Source of the DNA: Streptomyces sp. TG1A-8
Lineage (GTDB): Bacteria > Actinomycetota > Actinomycetes > Streptomycetales > Streptomycetaceae
Direction: 5' to 3'
Length of the DNA: 64,000 nt
NCBI RefSeq assembly: GCF_030499535.1
Contig: NZ_JASTLB010000001.1
Span: forward strand, 1,798,001-1,862,000
Shown: one piece after another, positions 7,401 to 15,209 of the stretch
Numbering within the stretch: position 1 is the first letter of the stretch
Layout: every line of letters begins with the position of its first letter
Made by a program: the position numbers and the translations under genes
The notes under the pieces: generated by a model
Databases searched by the model: none
Told to the model about the DNA's origin: nothing
The model's input: the letters and a program-made list of their open reading frames with translations, nothing else

Positions 7401-10102
7401 CGCTCCTCGGTGCCGAGCAGCAGGTGCCGCGCGGTGCCGCTCGCGGCGGAGCGGCGCGGGGTGACGGAGGGCAGCCAGTACCGCTTGCGCTGGAAGGCGT
7501 ACGTCGGCAGGTCCACGCGGCCGGGCGCGGGGTGGCCGGCGTGGTAGTCCGCCCAGGAGACGCCGAGGCCGGCCGCGTAGTAGTCGGCGAGCGCGGTCAG
7601 GGTGGTGGCGGTGGTGGTGTCGCGGCGGCGCAGGCTGGCCAGCCACAGGTGGTCCTCGACGGTGACGCTCCGCCGGGCGAGCGCGGTGAGCCCGGCCTGC
7701 GGGCCGACCTCGATCAGGGCGTGCCGGCCCCGCTTGGCGACGGCCCGGATGCCGTCGAGGAAGCGGACGGGCTCGCCGATGTGCCGCACCCAGTACTCGG
7801 GGTTGCCGATCTCGCGGAACCGGGCCAGGCGTCCGGTGACGTTGGAGATCAGGCTGATCTTCGGCTCGTGGAAGGCGATGCCGTCGAGGGCGGCGCGGAA
7901 GTCGTCGTAGACCTCGGCCATCAGCGGGGAGTGGAAGGCGTGCGAGACCTTGAGGCGCTCGACGCGGATCCCGCGCCCGGCGAGGAGGGCGGTGACCTCC
8001 TCCAGGGCGGCGGTGGCACCGGAGATCACCGTCTGGTCGGGGGCGTTGATCCCGGCCAGGGCGAGGTCGTCGCGGCCCTCCAGCAGGGGGGCGACCTCCT
8101 CGGCGGGCGCGGCGACGGCGGCCATGCCGCCCTCGGCGCGCACCGCCTGCATCAACCGGGCGCGGGCCGCGACGAGCCGGACGGCGTCGGGCAGGTCGAA
8201 CAGACCGGCCACGGCGGCGGCGACGACCTCGCCGATGCTGTGCCCGAGGAGCACGTTCGGACGCACGCCCCAGGCCATCCACTGCTGGGCGAGGGCGTAC
8301 TCCAGGGTGAACAGGGCGGGCTGGGTGTACTCGGTGCGGTCGACGGCCGCCGGGTCGGCGGCGGTGCCGAGGAGCAGCTCGCGCACGGAGCGGCCGAGGT
8401 GCTCGGCGAACAGCCGGTCGCAGGTGTCGACGTGGTCGCGGAAGACGGGGAGGGCCGCGTAGAGTGCGGCGCCCATGCCGGCGTACTGGGAGCCCTGGCC
8501 GGTGAACATGAACGCGGTCTTGCGGATGCCGGAGGGGCCCTCGTGCTCGGCCCCGGCGGCGCGGTCGAGGAGCTTGGCCAGCGCGGCGCGGTCGGCGACG
8601 GGGGCTGCGACGCGGTAGGGGTGGTGGGCGCGGGTGGTGTTGGCGCTGTGGCACAGCGCCGACAGCGGCACGTCCGGCCGCTCGTCCAGCAGCCTGCGGT
8701 AGTGCGCGGCCAGCTCGCGCAGGGCGGCGGCGTTCTTCGCGGACAGGGTGAACAGCGGGGCGGCACCCCCCTCGGCGGGCCGCTCGGCCGGTTCGGGCGC
8801 CTGCTCCAGGACCACGGCGCCGATGGTGCCGGCGAATCCGAAGCTGTTGACGACCGCGCGGCGGACCTCGGCCCGCCACGGCTCGCACGCGGTGGGCACC
8901 CGCACCGGGTAGAGGTCCCAGGGGATGCGCCCGGACGGCGTGTTCAGGTTGACGTGCGGGTAGATGGTGCCCGAGCGCAGCTGCAGCACGGTCTTGATGA
9001 CGCCGACGATGCCGGAGGCGGGCTCCATGTGCCCCAGGTTGGTCTTCACCGAACCGACCAGCACCGGACGGTCCTTGGTGTGGGAGTCGACGAACACGTC
9101 GCCGATGGCGCCGAACTCGATGGGGTCGCCGAGCGGGGTGCCGGTGCCGTGCGCCTCGACGTACTGGATGTCCTCGGGCGCGAGGCGGGCGGCGGCCAGC
9201 GCGCTGCGGATGACCTTCTCCTGCGCGGGGCCGTTGGGCACGGTCAGGCCGGCGCTGTCGCCGTCCTGGCCGACGGCGGTGCCGCGGACCACGGCGAGCA
9301 CCCGGTCGCCGTCGCGCTGGGCGGCGGACAGCAGCTTGAGGACGACGATCCCGCAGCCCTCGGCGCGGGCGTAGCCGTCGGCGGCCTCGTCGAAGGTCTT
9401 GCACTGGCCGTCCGGGGACAGCATCTGCGCGTTGGAGAACATCACCGGGATGCGCGGGTGGTGCAGGGCGTTGACGCCGCCGCACAGCGCGATGTCGGTC
9501 TCGCCGGCGCGCAGTGCCTGCACGGCGAGGTGCAGCGCGACCAGTGAGGAGGAGCAGGCGGTGTCCACGCTCATGCTCGGACCGCGCCAGCCGAGGAAGT
9601 ACGACAGCCGGCCGGACAGCGGGAACATGGTGATGCCGGAGGCCAGGTGGCCGTCCAGCTCCTCGTACGGCAGCGAGTCCAGTTCGAGCGCGTAGTCGAT
9701 GGAGCTGGCGCCGATGTACACGCCGCCGTTGCCGCGGCGCAGCGGCGCCGGGTCGATGCCGGCGTGCTCCAGGGCCTGCCAGGCCGTCTCCAGCAGCAGC
9801 CGCTGCTGGGGGTCCATGTAGCGGGCTTCCTTCGGGGAGATGTTGAAGAAGCCGGCGTCGAACAGGTCGATGCGGTCGAGGAAACCGCCGCCCGAGGCGC
9901 GGATCTTGCCCTTGTCGTCGGGGCCCTGGGGGGTGAACGCCTCGACGTCCCAGCGGTCCCGGGGGATCGGGCCGATTCCGCTGCGGCCCTCCCTGAGGAA
10001 GGCGTCGAACTCGTCGGGCGAGCCGCTGCCGCCGGGGAACCGCAGACCGATTCCGACGATCGCTACCGGCTCGGGCGCCTGCTCTGATTCCGTACGCGGC
10101 AT
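4406..10102 (-). CDS. Single-module type I polyketide synthase (KS-AT-DH*-ER*-KR-ACP)
   Basis: An 1898-residue PKS. KS is at about residues 10-430, with DTACSSS, EAHGTGT and KTNLGH intact. AT is at about 530-815, with GHSIGE and HAFHS; the latter is the malonyl-CoA signature. A DH fold at about 880-1160 has Arg at the catalytic His position (RADGGRTVLP, near residue 922), and the second motif reads ELLEAAVQ in place of D-x-x-x-Q/H, so it looks inactive. At about 1395-1480 there is a GroES-like ER start, but no ER nucleotide-binding fold follows. KR at about 1540-1760 keeps GGLGGLG and the YSS / GHYAAAS catalytic Ser-Tyr, but lacks a clear LDD motif. ACP is near 1850 (GLDSL). There is no thioesterase or reductase domain. 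The start has GAGGAG 8 nt upstream. One module with a cluster KAS III and KAS II suggests either one extension of a fatty chain or iterative use. Confidence 0.93.
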   Translation of the reverse strand: MPRTESEQAPEPVAIVGIGLRFPGGSGSPDEFDAFLREGRSGIGPIPRDRWDVEAFTPQGPDDKGKIRASGGGFLDRIDLFDAGFFNISPKEARYMDPQQRLLLETAWQALEHAGIDPAPLRRGNGGVYIGASSIDYALELDSLPYEELDGHLASGITMFPLSGRLSYFLGWRGPSMSVDTACSSSLVALHLAVQALRAGETDIALCGGVNALHHPRIPVMFSNAQMLSPDGQCKTFDEAADGYARAEGCGIVVLKLLSAAQRDGDRVLAVVRGTAVGQDGDSAGLTVPNGPAQEKVIRSALAAARLAPEDIQYVEAHGTGTPLGDPIEFGAIGDVFVDSHTKDRPVLVGSVKTNLGHMEPASGIVGVIKTVLQLRSGTIYPHVNLNTPSGRIPWDLYPVRVPTACEPWRAEVRRAVVNSFGFAGTIGAVVLEQAPEPAERPAEGGAAPLFTLSAKNAAALRELAAHYRRLLDERPDVPLSALCHSANTTRAHHPYRVAAPVADRAALAKLLDRAAGAEHEGPSGIRKTAFMFTGQGSQYAGMGAALYAALPVFRDHVDTCDRLFAEHLGRSVRELLLGTAADPAAVDRTEYTQPALFTLEYALAQQWMAWGVRPNVLLGHSIGEVVAAAVAGLFDLPDAVRLVAARARLMQAVRAEGGMAAVAAPAEEVAPLLEGRDDLALAGINAPDQTVISGATAALEEVTALLAGRGIRVERLKVSHAFHSPLMAEVYDDFRAALDGIAFHEPKISLISNVTGRLARFREIGNPEYWVRHIGEPVRFLDGIRAVAKRGRHALIEVGPQAGLTALARRSVTVEDHLWLASLRRRDTTTATTLTALADYYAAGLGVSWADYHAGHPAPGRVDLPTYAFQRKRYWLPSVTPRRSAASGTARHLLLGTEERFASGVREFTAEFTTEELGALADRADGGRTVLPAGAYVDLLLAVQDAVQGHARSAVRDLRLLAPLELPAETPTTLTTRWRPRPGGGAGIEVFTVAGGEENLHATAVVAAGPEPLVPVSELAELDASLAPAGQRIDDEDIYTDLASVGRPQGPRMRLLLRAARHDDGLVTGELTGRDATAVEHVPAELLEAAVQALVVLDPEGPVFEPREIASVRHFRKPRGEDLRVLARVRGELDGRLADVLLLENGDPVAELLGVRMARPEDRTGRRRFLHRPDWVRRALPAREDAPARHVVLLDPSAVRAAELAAEPGLKVTWLPDPTDLKAALEDPTVTDVCRIWRQLPAPMSAGRLRAECEDNYRELLTLIGALDASGMSRPPRLWLVTEGAQWLPGDPAGDGGHLGAATLWGFGRVLLTEYPQYRATLVDLAPGSGLAPLAEEWRTEPAGEYQVAHRPGRRYVRRLLAGDSTLTWSGGFELRAPDSGDLSDLVLAPATDRAPGPDEVQVRVRAVGLTVEDARAALDTGRAERAQEEGTGEEPPPLLGRSARGTVLTAAGGTGFAPGDEVLVRHTGTFRSTLTVPAVAAVHVTGSDDTAPRFRLDETGEALRTALADPAGRAWVTLPADPAEEHADPVQEGPASLRADRTYLVTGGLGGLGLVTARKLVALGARHLTLVSRSGRATEEASPVLADLAADAELDVVRADVGRPEDVQRLVRRIGAGPYPLGGIVHAAGSYDKKLVSELTWESIDAQLAAKAYGGWLLHEAAEESFPELEFFVTYSSIASVLGGATQGHYAAASAALDALAEWRSRRGVPGLSVNWGAWARVGMSARLEEHLSQEIERSGVRFFSPTRALDTLARLWGRPRTQRIVGEFDWDRYVSGSVTGDLFYDRLARQTSEDDGTGLDLGALAALPPAERLAAVTGVVREKVAAVLHLEEGDELEVSTEFVSLGLDSLMAQQVKAGLEQTFRLPLPASLTHDHPTVRALAQFVDGQLGPVPAA

Positions 10103-10113
10103 GGAGCGACTCC

Positions 10114-10413
10114 TCAGCTTTCCTGGATGGCCTGGGTCAGGTGGTCCACGAGATGGGCGATCGTCGGCTCGTTGAAGAGCACGTTGACGTTGATCGACAG
10201 GTCCAGGATCTGCTCCAGGCTCTGCCGTATCTCGGTCAGCCGCAGCGAGGTGAGGCCGAGATCGAAATAACTGATGTCGAGCGGGAGGTCCTCGGACTCC
10301 TCCATGAGGAGGACGGTCCTGAATTTCTCGATGACGAGTGACTCGATTTCTTCGGCGAGTTCACTGCGCGGCAGATCGCGCAGCTGCTGGATCGTGCTGT
10401 CGACGGGTGGCAT
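10114..10413 (-). CDS. Discrete acyl carrier protein
   Basis: A 99-residue carrier protein with the phosphopantetheine-attachment motif LGLTSLRL; helices II and III follow as expected. It is the first gene of the leftward operon, 11 bp before the PKS. It could carry the starter or the product between the AMP ligase, the PKS and the reductive enzymes. An ATG at 10422 would add three residues (MRR), but neither start has a strong ribosome binding site. If the upstream SARP repeat sets the -10 box at about 10426-10421, transcription would begin at or next to the ATG at 10413. A leaderless mRNA is therefore likely, and I chose that start. Confidence 0.85.
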   Translation of the reverse strand: MPPVDSTIQQLRDLPRSELAEEIESLVIEKFRTVLLMEESEDLPLDISYFDLGLTSLRLTEIRQSLEQILDLSINVNVLFNEPTIAHLVDHLTQAIQES

Positions 10414-10434
10414 GCGCCTCATGCAAGCAGCGCC

Positions 10435-10452
10435 GACTGACGCACCGCTGAC
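10435..10452 (-). promoter_or_regulatory. SARP-type operator for the ACP-PKS operon
   Basis: The minus strand reads GTCAGCG (10452-10446), GTGC, GTCAGTC (10441-10435): two heptamers 11 bp apart. Eight bases further lies TTGCAT, a plausible -10, followed 7 nt later by the ACP start codon. It is distinct from the plus-strand repeats 35 bp away that face the divergent operon. Confidence 0.75.
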
Positions 10453-10485
10453 GGGCGGGGCCGGCCCGTTGGCCGGATCGGTGCG

Positions 10486-10527
10486 GTCAGTGAGGTGTCA
10501 GCGCGGGGTCAGATTCCGCTGTCAGGC
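10486..10527 (+). promoter_or_regulatory. SARP-type operator for the azoxy core operon
   Basis: GTCAG begins at 10486, 10497 and 10508, giving three repeats with exact 11-bp spacing. A fourth GTCAG at 10521 is off phase by 2 bp. The array faces the gene starting at 10574. It is the longest repeat set in the window and probably the main activation point of the biosynthetic operon. Confidence 0.8.
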
Positions 10528-10573
10528 TCGCATTGCTTCAAGAAATCCACACGCCATATCCGAAAGGCTGAAG

Positions 10574-12205
10574 ATGCTTCGCGAAGCCGCGCAGGAGGAG
10601 AGTGCTGAGGCACCTTCCGGATTGAAGAGCTATGACCTCTACATCGCGGGCAAGGACGTCGCCGGAGACGGATGGGTCTACACCGTCAGCGGACGATCCC
10701 TGCTGGAGGACGTTTTCACGAGCGTCAGCCTGAAGCGCTCCCTGGAACAGGATCCCGAGTCCGAAGCGGCCCGGCACCCCTACGTCGTCGGGCGCTGCGC
10801 GATCGCGGACGACTCCGCCATCGACCTGGCCACGCAGGCGGCCGCCGCGGCCGCGCCCGACTGGGCGGCCGTACCGCTGGAGCGGCGGATGCGGCTGGGT
10901 ACCCGGTTCCGGGAGGAACTCATCAAGCACGAGGACGAGTTCCTGCGGATGCTCGTCGCCGAGTCGCACCCGGTGAAGCTGGCCCGCTGGGAGCTGAGCT
11001 GTCTGCTGCAGATCTACGCGCCCGGTTCCCTGCGCTGGTACATGAAGCAGATGCGGGTCGAGAAGGAGTACAACGGCCGCAGGCTGATCCTGCACCGCCA
11101 GCCGGACGGCGTGGTCGCCTTCAACCCGCCGCAGAACGCCCCGCTGCCGAGCGCCGCGCTGTGCGTGCTGGCGCTGATGGCCGGCAACGCCGTGGTGGTG
11201 CGGGCGCCCCGCAGCATCGCGCTGTCCACCATGTGGCTGCTGCGGGACATCGTCGCCCCGCTGCTGGAGGAGATCGACGCGCCGGCCGGTGTGCTCAACG
11301 CGGTGTGCTCCAACCCGAAGCAGACCATGGACCGCTGGGTCGCCGACCCCCTGATCAACGACATCTTCTACATCGGCGGCAGCCAGGAGGGCCTGCGCTT
11401 CGAGCAGCAGTGCGTGGCGCACGGCAAGAAGCCGATCCTGGAGCTGGCCGGCAACGACGGCATCGTGGTCTGGAAGGACGCCGACGTGAAGTGGGCGGCC
11501 GAGGCGATCACGGAGGCCTTCTACGGCTCCGGGCAGATCTGCATGGTCCCCAACTACGTGCTGGTCCACCCGGACATCGCCGAGGACCTGATCGACGAGA
11601 TCAAGGAACAGGTCAAGGGCATCAGGCCGGGCCTGCCCGAGGAGGAGGACGTGCTGCTGTCGCCGGTCAGGCGCAGCGAGCGGTTCTTCCGGCTGCTGCG
11701 GCAGGCGCTGGACAACGGCGCCGAGCTGGTCACCGGCGGCCACCGCACCGAGGTCGACGGCACCGTCTCCGAGACGGGCGTGTTCCTGCAGCCGACGGTG
11801 GTGCGGGTGGAGGGCCTGGACCGGGCACGGACCTACGACGTGGTCCGCGAGGAGACGTTCTTCCCGCTGATCCCGGTCGTGGTCCCCGAACGCGACCACG
11901 ACGACGCGCTGCTGGAGTCCTTCCTGCAGTTCGTCAACAGCAACGACTACGGGCTGCGCAACTCCCTGTGGTCGCGCTCGGACCACATCATCGAAACCTT
12001 CGTGCGCCGGGTGGTCAACGGCGGCCTGCTGAAGGTCAACGACTCCCACATCGGCTTCCTGCCCTACCTGCCGAGCCACGGCGGCACCGGCCGCACCGGC
12101 GGCGCCTTCGGCGAGGCCAACTACCCGATGCTCAAGACCTCCCATGTCCAGGGAGTCAGCATCGCCCGCGACGTGAGTCCGTACGACGCGGTCTTCGGCG
12201 CCTGA
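10574..12205 (+). CDS. Aldehyde dehydrogenase-superfamily enzyme, probable acyl/aldehyde redox step
   Basis: A 543-residue ALDH-fold protein, longer than the usual 480-500. The catalytic Cys lies in GSGQICMVPN, the general-base Glu in LELAGND, and the nucleotide-binding turn in FYIGGSQEG. Family members oxidise aldehydes or, in acylating forms, interconvert thioesters and aldehydes. It is the first gene of a tight operon, two genes before a class III aminotransferase. I therefore infer that it makes the fatty aldehyde (from an ACP or CoA thioester) which is then aminated to the alkylamine of an azoxy compound. A detoxifying role for stray aldehyde is an alternative. The start at ATG 10574 is supported by GAAAGG; upstream in-frame codons run through the SARP operator and are not used. 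Confidence 0.8.
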   Translation: MLREAAQEESAEAPSGLKSYDLYIAGKDVAGDGWVYTVSGRSLLEDVFTSVSLKRSLEQDPESEAARHPYVVGRCAIADDSAIDLATQAAAAAAPDWAAVPLERRMRLGTRFREELIKHEDEFLRMLVAESHPVKLARWELSCLLQIYAPGSLRWYMKQMRVEKEYNGRRLILHRQPDGVVAFNPPQNAPLPSAALCVLALMAGNAVVVRAPRSIALSTMWLLRDIVAPLLEEIDAPAGVLNAVCSNPKQTMDRWVADPLINDIFYIGGSQEGLRFEQQCVAHGKKPILELAGNDGIVVWKDADVKWAAEAITEAFYGSGQICMVPNYVLVHPDIAEDLIDEIKEQVKGIRPGLPEEEDVLLSPVRRSERFFRLLRQALDNGAELVTGGHRTEVDGTVSETGVFLQPTVVRVEGLDRARTYDVVREETFFPLIPVVVPERDHDDALLESFLQFVNSNDYGLRNSLWSRSDHIIETFVRRVVNGGLLKVNDSHIGFLPYLPSHGGTGRTGGAFGEANYPMLKTSHVQGVSIARDVSPYDAVFGA

Positions 12206-12237
12206 CCGCCCCCCACCCAGACCTGCGGAGGTTTCCC

Positions 12238-13380
12238 GTGCGTTCCCTCGATGCCGCCCGGACCGCCTGCGAGCGGTTCCACCCCGGACTGCTCAAGGAG
12301 CTGGAGCAGATTCCGTACGCCGAGCGGGAGCGGCCCGGCAGCCCGGTGATCGACCTGTTCCGCATCCACGGCGGGGTGGGCCTGCTCATCCCCGAGTCCT
12401 ACGGCGGTCACGGCGCCGCCCCGCTGGAGGCGCTGCGCGTGCAGCTCGCCCTCGGCGCGGTGTCCCCGTCGCTGGCCGCGGCCGTGTCCATGCACCACTT
12501 CACCGCCGCCATGCTGTACTCGCTGGCGGTCAAGTCCGGCCGGCTCACCACCGCGCAGACCGAACTGCTGTACCGGATCGTGCCCGAGCAGCAGGTGATG
12601 GCCTCCGGCTGGGCCGAGGGCCGTACCGCGCAGAACATCCTCAAGCCGGCCGTGACCGCGCGTCCGGTGGAGGGCGGGTTCCTGCTGTCCGGGTCGAAGA
12701 AGCCGTGCAGCCTGTCCCGTTCGATGAGCCTGCTCACGGCGTCCATCGCGATCCACGGCGAGGACGGCGGCGAGCCGGAGCTGGCGCTCGCGCTGGTCCC
12801 GGCCGACGCGCCCGGCATGTCGGTGCACGACTTCTGGGGCAACGACCTGCTGGCGGGCGCGGAGAGCGACGAGGTGCGTCTGGAGGACGTGTTCGTCCCG
12901 GCCGAGATGGTCGTCCGGGCCGGCGCCGACGACCCGACCCGCCTCGACGACCTGCAGTCGGCCGGGTTCGTCTGGTTCGAGATGCTCATCTCGGCCGGGT
13001 ACGCCGGCTCCGCCGCCGCCCTGGTGGAGCAGGTGCTGGAGCGCAAGCGGGGCAGCGCCGAGGAGCGGGCCGCGCTCGCCGTCGACATGGAGGCCGCGCT
13101 GGCGCTGCTGGAGGGCGTGGCCCGCGGCACCGGCCAGGAGCCCGGCGACGAGGAGTCGGTGGCCCGGGTGCTGGTGGCCCGGTACGCCGTGCAGAACGCG
13201 CTGCCGGACATCGTGGCCCGCGCCCTGGAACTGCTCGGCGGTCTGGACTTCATCAACAACACCGCCAGCGCCCAGGCGGCCGCCGCGACCCGCGCCCTGG
13301 CCTTCCACCCGCCCTCCCGCATCGCCGCCGCGGAGCCGCTGCTGCGGTACTTCGACGGGGGCCCACTGGTCCTGGCCTGA
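12238..13380 (+). CDS. Acyl-CoA dehydrogenase-fold flavoprotein, probable amine N-hydroxylase (VlmH-like)
   Basis: A 380-residue member of the acyl-CoA dehydrogenase superfamily, with the N-terminal helical part (LIPESYGGHG), the central beta region and the C-terminal four-helix bundle (ARALELLGG). The valanimycin enzyme VlmH, which hydroxylates isobutylamine using FADH2 from a separate reductase, belongs to this superfamily. Here an NADH:flavin reductase follows in the same operon, and an aminotransferase that could supply the amine is the next gene. Established knowledge gives the family; assignment as the alkylamine N-hydroxylase is inferred from context. A true acyl-CoA dehydrogenase making an enoyl intermediate cannot be excluded. 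The GTG start has GGAGG 7 nt upstream and sits 32 bp after the previous stop. Confidence 0.8.
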   Translation: MRSLDAARTACERFHPGLLKELEQIPYAERERPGSPVIDLFRIHGGVGLLIPESYGGHGAAPLEALRVQLALGAVSPSLAAAVSMHHFTAAMLYSLAVKSGRLTTAQTELLYRIVPEQQVMASGWAEGRTAQNILKPAVTARPVEGGFLLSGSKKPCSLSRSMSLLTASIAIHGEDGGEPELALALVPADAPGMSVHDFWGNDLLAGAESDEVRLEDVFVPAEMVVRAGADDPTRLDDLQSAGFVWFEMLISAGYAGSAAALVEQVLERKRGSAEERAALAVDMEAALALLEGVARGTGQEPGDEESVARVLVARYAVQNALPDIVARALELLGGLDFINNTASAQAAAATRALAFHPPSRIAAAEPLLRYFDGGPLVLA

Positions 13381-13408
13381 TCCCCCACCCCCACTCCTTG
13401 GAGCGACA

Positions 13409-14704
13409 GTGACCGTCATTCAGGATTCCCCGGCGGCGACGGCCGCCGACAACGAGGCGGAGATCCTCGGCCTGTACCGGGCCCACCTCAGCAAGGGCCG
13501 GGCCACGCTCGCCGAGCTGTTCGGCAGCCACATGGAGACGGCGTCCGAGGGCGCCTGGCTCACCACCAGCGACGGTGAGCGCTTCCTGAACGCCGGCGGC
13601 TACGGCGTGTTCATCATGGGCGCCCGGCACCCGATCGTCATGGAGGAGGTGGAGCGCCAGCTGCGCACCCACCCCACCGCGACCCGCATCCTGCTGGAGC
13701 CGACGGTGGCCCGCGCCGCCGAGGCCCTGGTCTCCGTGCTGCCGCCCGGCCTGGACCGCGTGCACTTCGCGCTGTCCGGCGCGGAGGCGGTCGAGACCGG
13801 CCTGAAGCTGGCCCGCGCGGGCGGTTTCAAGCGGACCGTCTCGATGCGCGGCGGCTACCACGGCAAGACCCTCGGCGCGCTGTCGGCGACCGCGAAGGAC
13901 GTCTACCAGGCACCGTTCCGCCCGCTCGTGCCCGACTTCCTGCACCTGCCCTTCGGGGACGCCGACGCCCTGGAGGCCGAGCTCGCCGCCCACCCGGGCC
14001 AGGTGTGCGTGATCCTGGAGCCGGTGCAGGGCGAGGGCGGGGTCATCATCCCGCCGAAGGGCTACCTCAAGCGGGTCGAGGAACTGGTCCGCGAGTACGA
14101 GGGCTTCCTCATCCTCGACGAGGTGCAGTCCGGCTTCGGCCGGCTCGGCGAGTGGTGGGGCGCCGACATCGAGGGCGTCGTCCCGGACGTCCTGCTCACC
14201 GGCAAGGCGCTCGGCGGCGGGGTGATGCCGGTGTCGGCGGCCGTCGCCACCCGCAAGGCGTTCCGCCCCTTCGACAAGGACCCCTACGTCCACACCGCCA
14301 CCTTCTCCGGGCAGCCGGTGCTGATGGCCGCGGTGCAGGGCGCGATCCGGGCCGTCAAGGAGGAGCGCCTGGTCACCCGGGCCATGGACCTCGGTGCCCG
14401 GCTGCTGCCGCGGATCGCGGAGGTCGCCCACCGCAACATCCCCGAACTGGTCGTGGACGTGCGCGGCAAGGGTCTGCTCATCGGTGTGGAGCTCGTGGAG
14501 GCCGGCCTGGCCGGCGAGCTGCTGATCGAGCTGTTCAACCACGGCGTGGTCGCCAACCACTCCATGAACGGCAGCTCGGTGGTGCGGTTCACCCCGCCCG
14601 CCGTGCTGGACGACACCGACGTGGACTTCCTCGTCAACTCCTTCGACCTGGCCACCCGCGACCTCATCCGGGGCGCGGCCAAGATGCCGGAAGGCGGTAA
14701 CTGA
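13409..14704 (+). CDS. Class III PLP-dependent aminotransferase
   Basis: A 431-residue fold-type I aminotransferase of the ornithine/acetylornithine/GABA class. Visible marks are LSGAEAVETGLKLAR, VILEPVQGEGG, the PLP-ring Asp in LILDEVQSGFGR and the Schiff-base Lys in LLTGKALGGGVMP. It is predicted to transfer an amino group to an aldehyde. Placed after the ALDH-type enzyme and the N-hydroxylase, its likely job is to convert a long-chain aldehyde to a primary alkylamine. This replaces the valine decarboxylation that gives isobutylamine in valanimycin. It starts at GTG 13409 with GGAG upstream and ends 2 bp before the next gene, so the two are probably coupled. Confidence 0.9.
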   Translation: MTVIQDSPAATAADNEAEILGLYRAHLSKGRATLAELFGSHMETASEGAWLTTSDGERFLNAGGYGVFIMGARHPIVMEEVERQLRTHPTATRILLEPTVARAAEALVSVLPPGLDRVHFALSGAEAVETGLKLARAGGFKRTVSMRGGYHGKTLGALSATAKDVYQAPFRPLVPDFLHLPFGDADALEAELAAHPGQVCVILEPVQGEGGVIIPPKGYLKRVEELVREYEGFLILDEVQSGFGRLGEWWGADIEGVVPDVLLTGKALGGGVMPVSAAVATRKAFRPFDKDPYVHTATFSGQPVLMAAVQGAIRAVKEERLVTRAMDLGARLLPRIAEVAHRNIPELVVDVRGKGLLIGVELVEAGLAGELLIELFNHGVVANHSMNGSSVVRFTPPAVLDDTDVDFLVNSFDLATRDLIRGAAKMPEGGN

Positions 14705-14706
14705 TC

Positions 14707-15189
14707 GTGCGACACGTCGAACTCGATGCCCTGATACCCGCGGAGCAGGCCGAAGAGGTCCTGCACGCCGTACGTCGCTGGGAGAAGTACCCGGACCTGG
14801 CGCCCCACGTCAACGCGACCACCGTGCACGCCTCCTACCCCGACCCGAAGGCCTCCTCCAGCTGGGAGCTGCACTTCCGCAGCGGCCTGCTGCGCTGGAC
14901 CGAGGACGACGTGGTGCTGCCGGAGAGCGGCGAGATCCGCTTCGAGCAGTCCGACGGCGACTTCGACTCGTTCTCCGGGACCTGGACGGTCCGGCAGGAC
15001 GGCGCGGACGTGACCGTCCGCTTCGACGCCGACTTCGACTTCGGCATCCCGAGCCTGGAGGGCATCCTCGACCCGATCGCCGAGCGGGTCATCAAGGAGA
15101 CCGTCGCCTGGGCGCTGACCGGACTGTACCCGGCGGTCCGCATCCAGGGCGGCGTCGAACTCACCGAGCCCGCCGCGGTCGGCGCCTAG
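14707..15189 (+). CDS. SRPBCC (polyketide cyclase / COQ10-like) protein
   Basis: A 160-residue single-domain protein of the START/Bet v1-like SRPBCC superfamily. It begins with the typical membrane- or ligand-proximal pattern (VLHAVRRWEKYPDLAPHV), followed by alternating beta strands and a long C-terminal helix. Family members bind hydrophobic ligands; some act as aromatase/cyclases and some as lipid chaperones. No aromatic polyketide pathway is present here. I infer a binding or chaperone role for the lipophilic amine, hydroxylamine or azoxy intermediate, perhaps delivering it to the membrane enzyme encoded next. The GTG start lies 2 bp after the aminotransferase stop. Confidence 0.75.
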   Translation: MRHVELDALIPAEQAEEVLHAVRRWEKYPDLAPHVNATTVHASYPDPKASSSWELHFRSGLLRWTEDDVVLPESGEIRFEQSDGDFDSFSGTWTVRQDGADVTVRFDADFDFGIPSLEGILDPIAERVIKETVAWALTGLYPAVRIQGGVELTEPAAVGA

Positions 15190-15209
15190 GACCGCACGAG
15201 GAGCTGACC

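Noticed and set aside
4337..9547. A 1736-codon open frame antisense to the PKS
   Set aside because: It is a shadow frame caused by extreme GC bias: Gly/Gln/Val-rich, no domain, and the opposite strand holds an unmistakable PKS.
10538..12145. A 535-codon minus-strand frame
   Set aside because: Antisense to the ALDH-type gene and covering the SARP operator; no recognisable domain.
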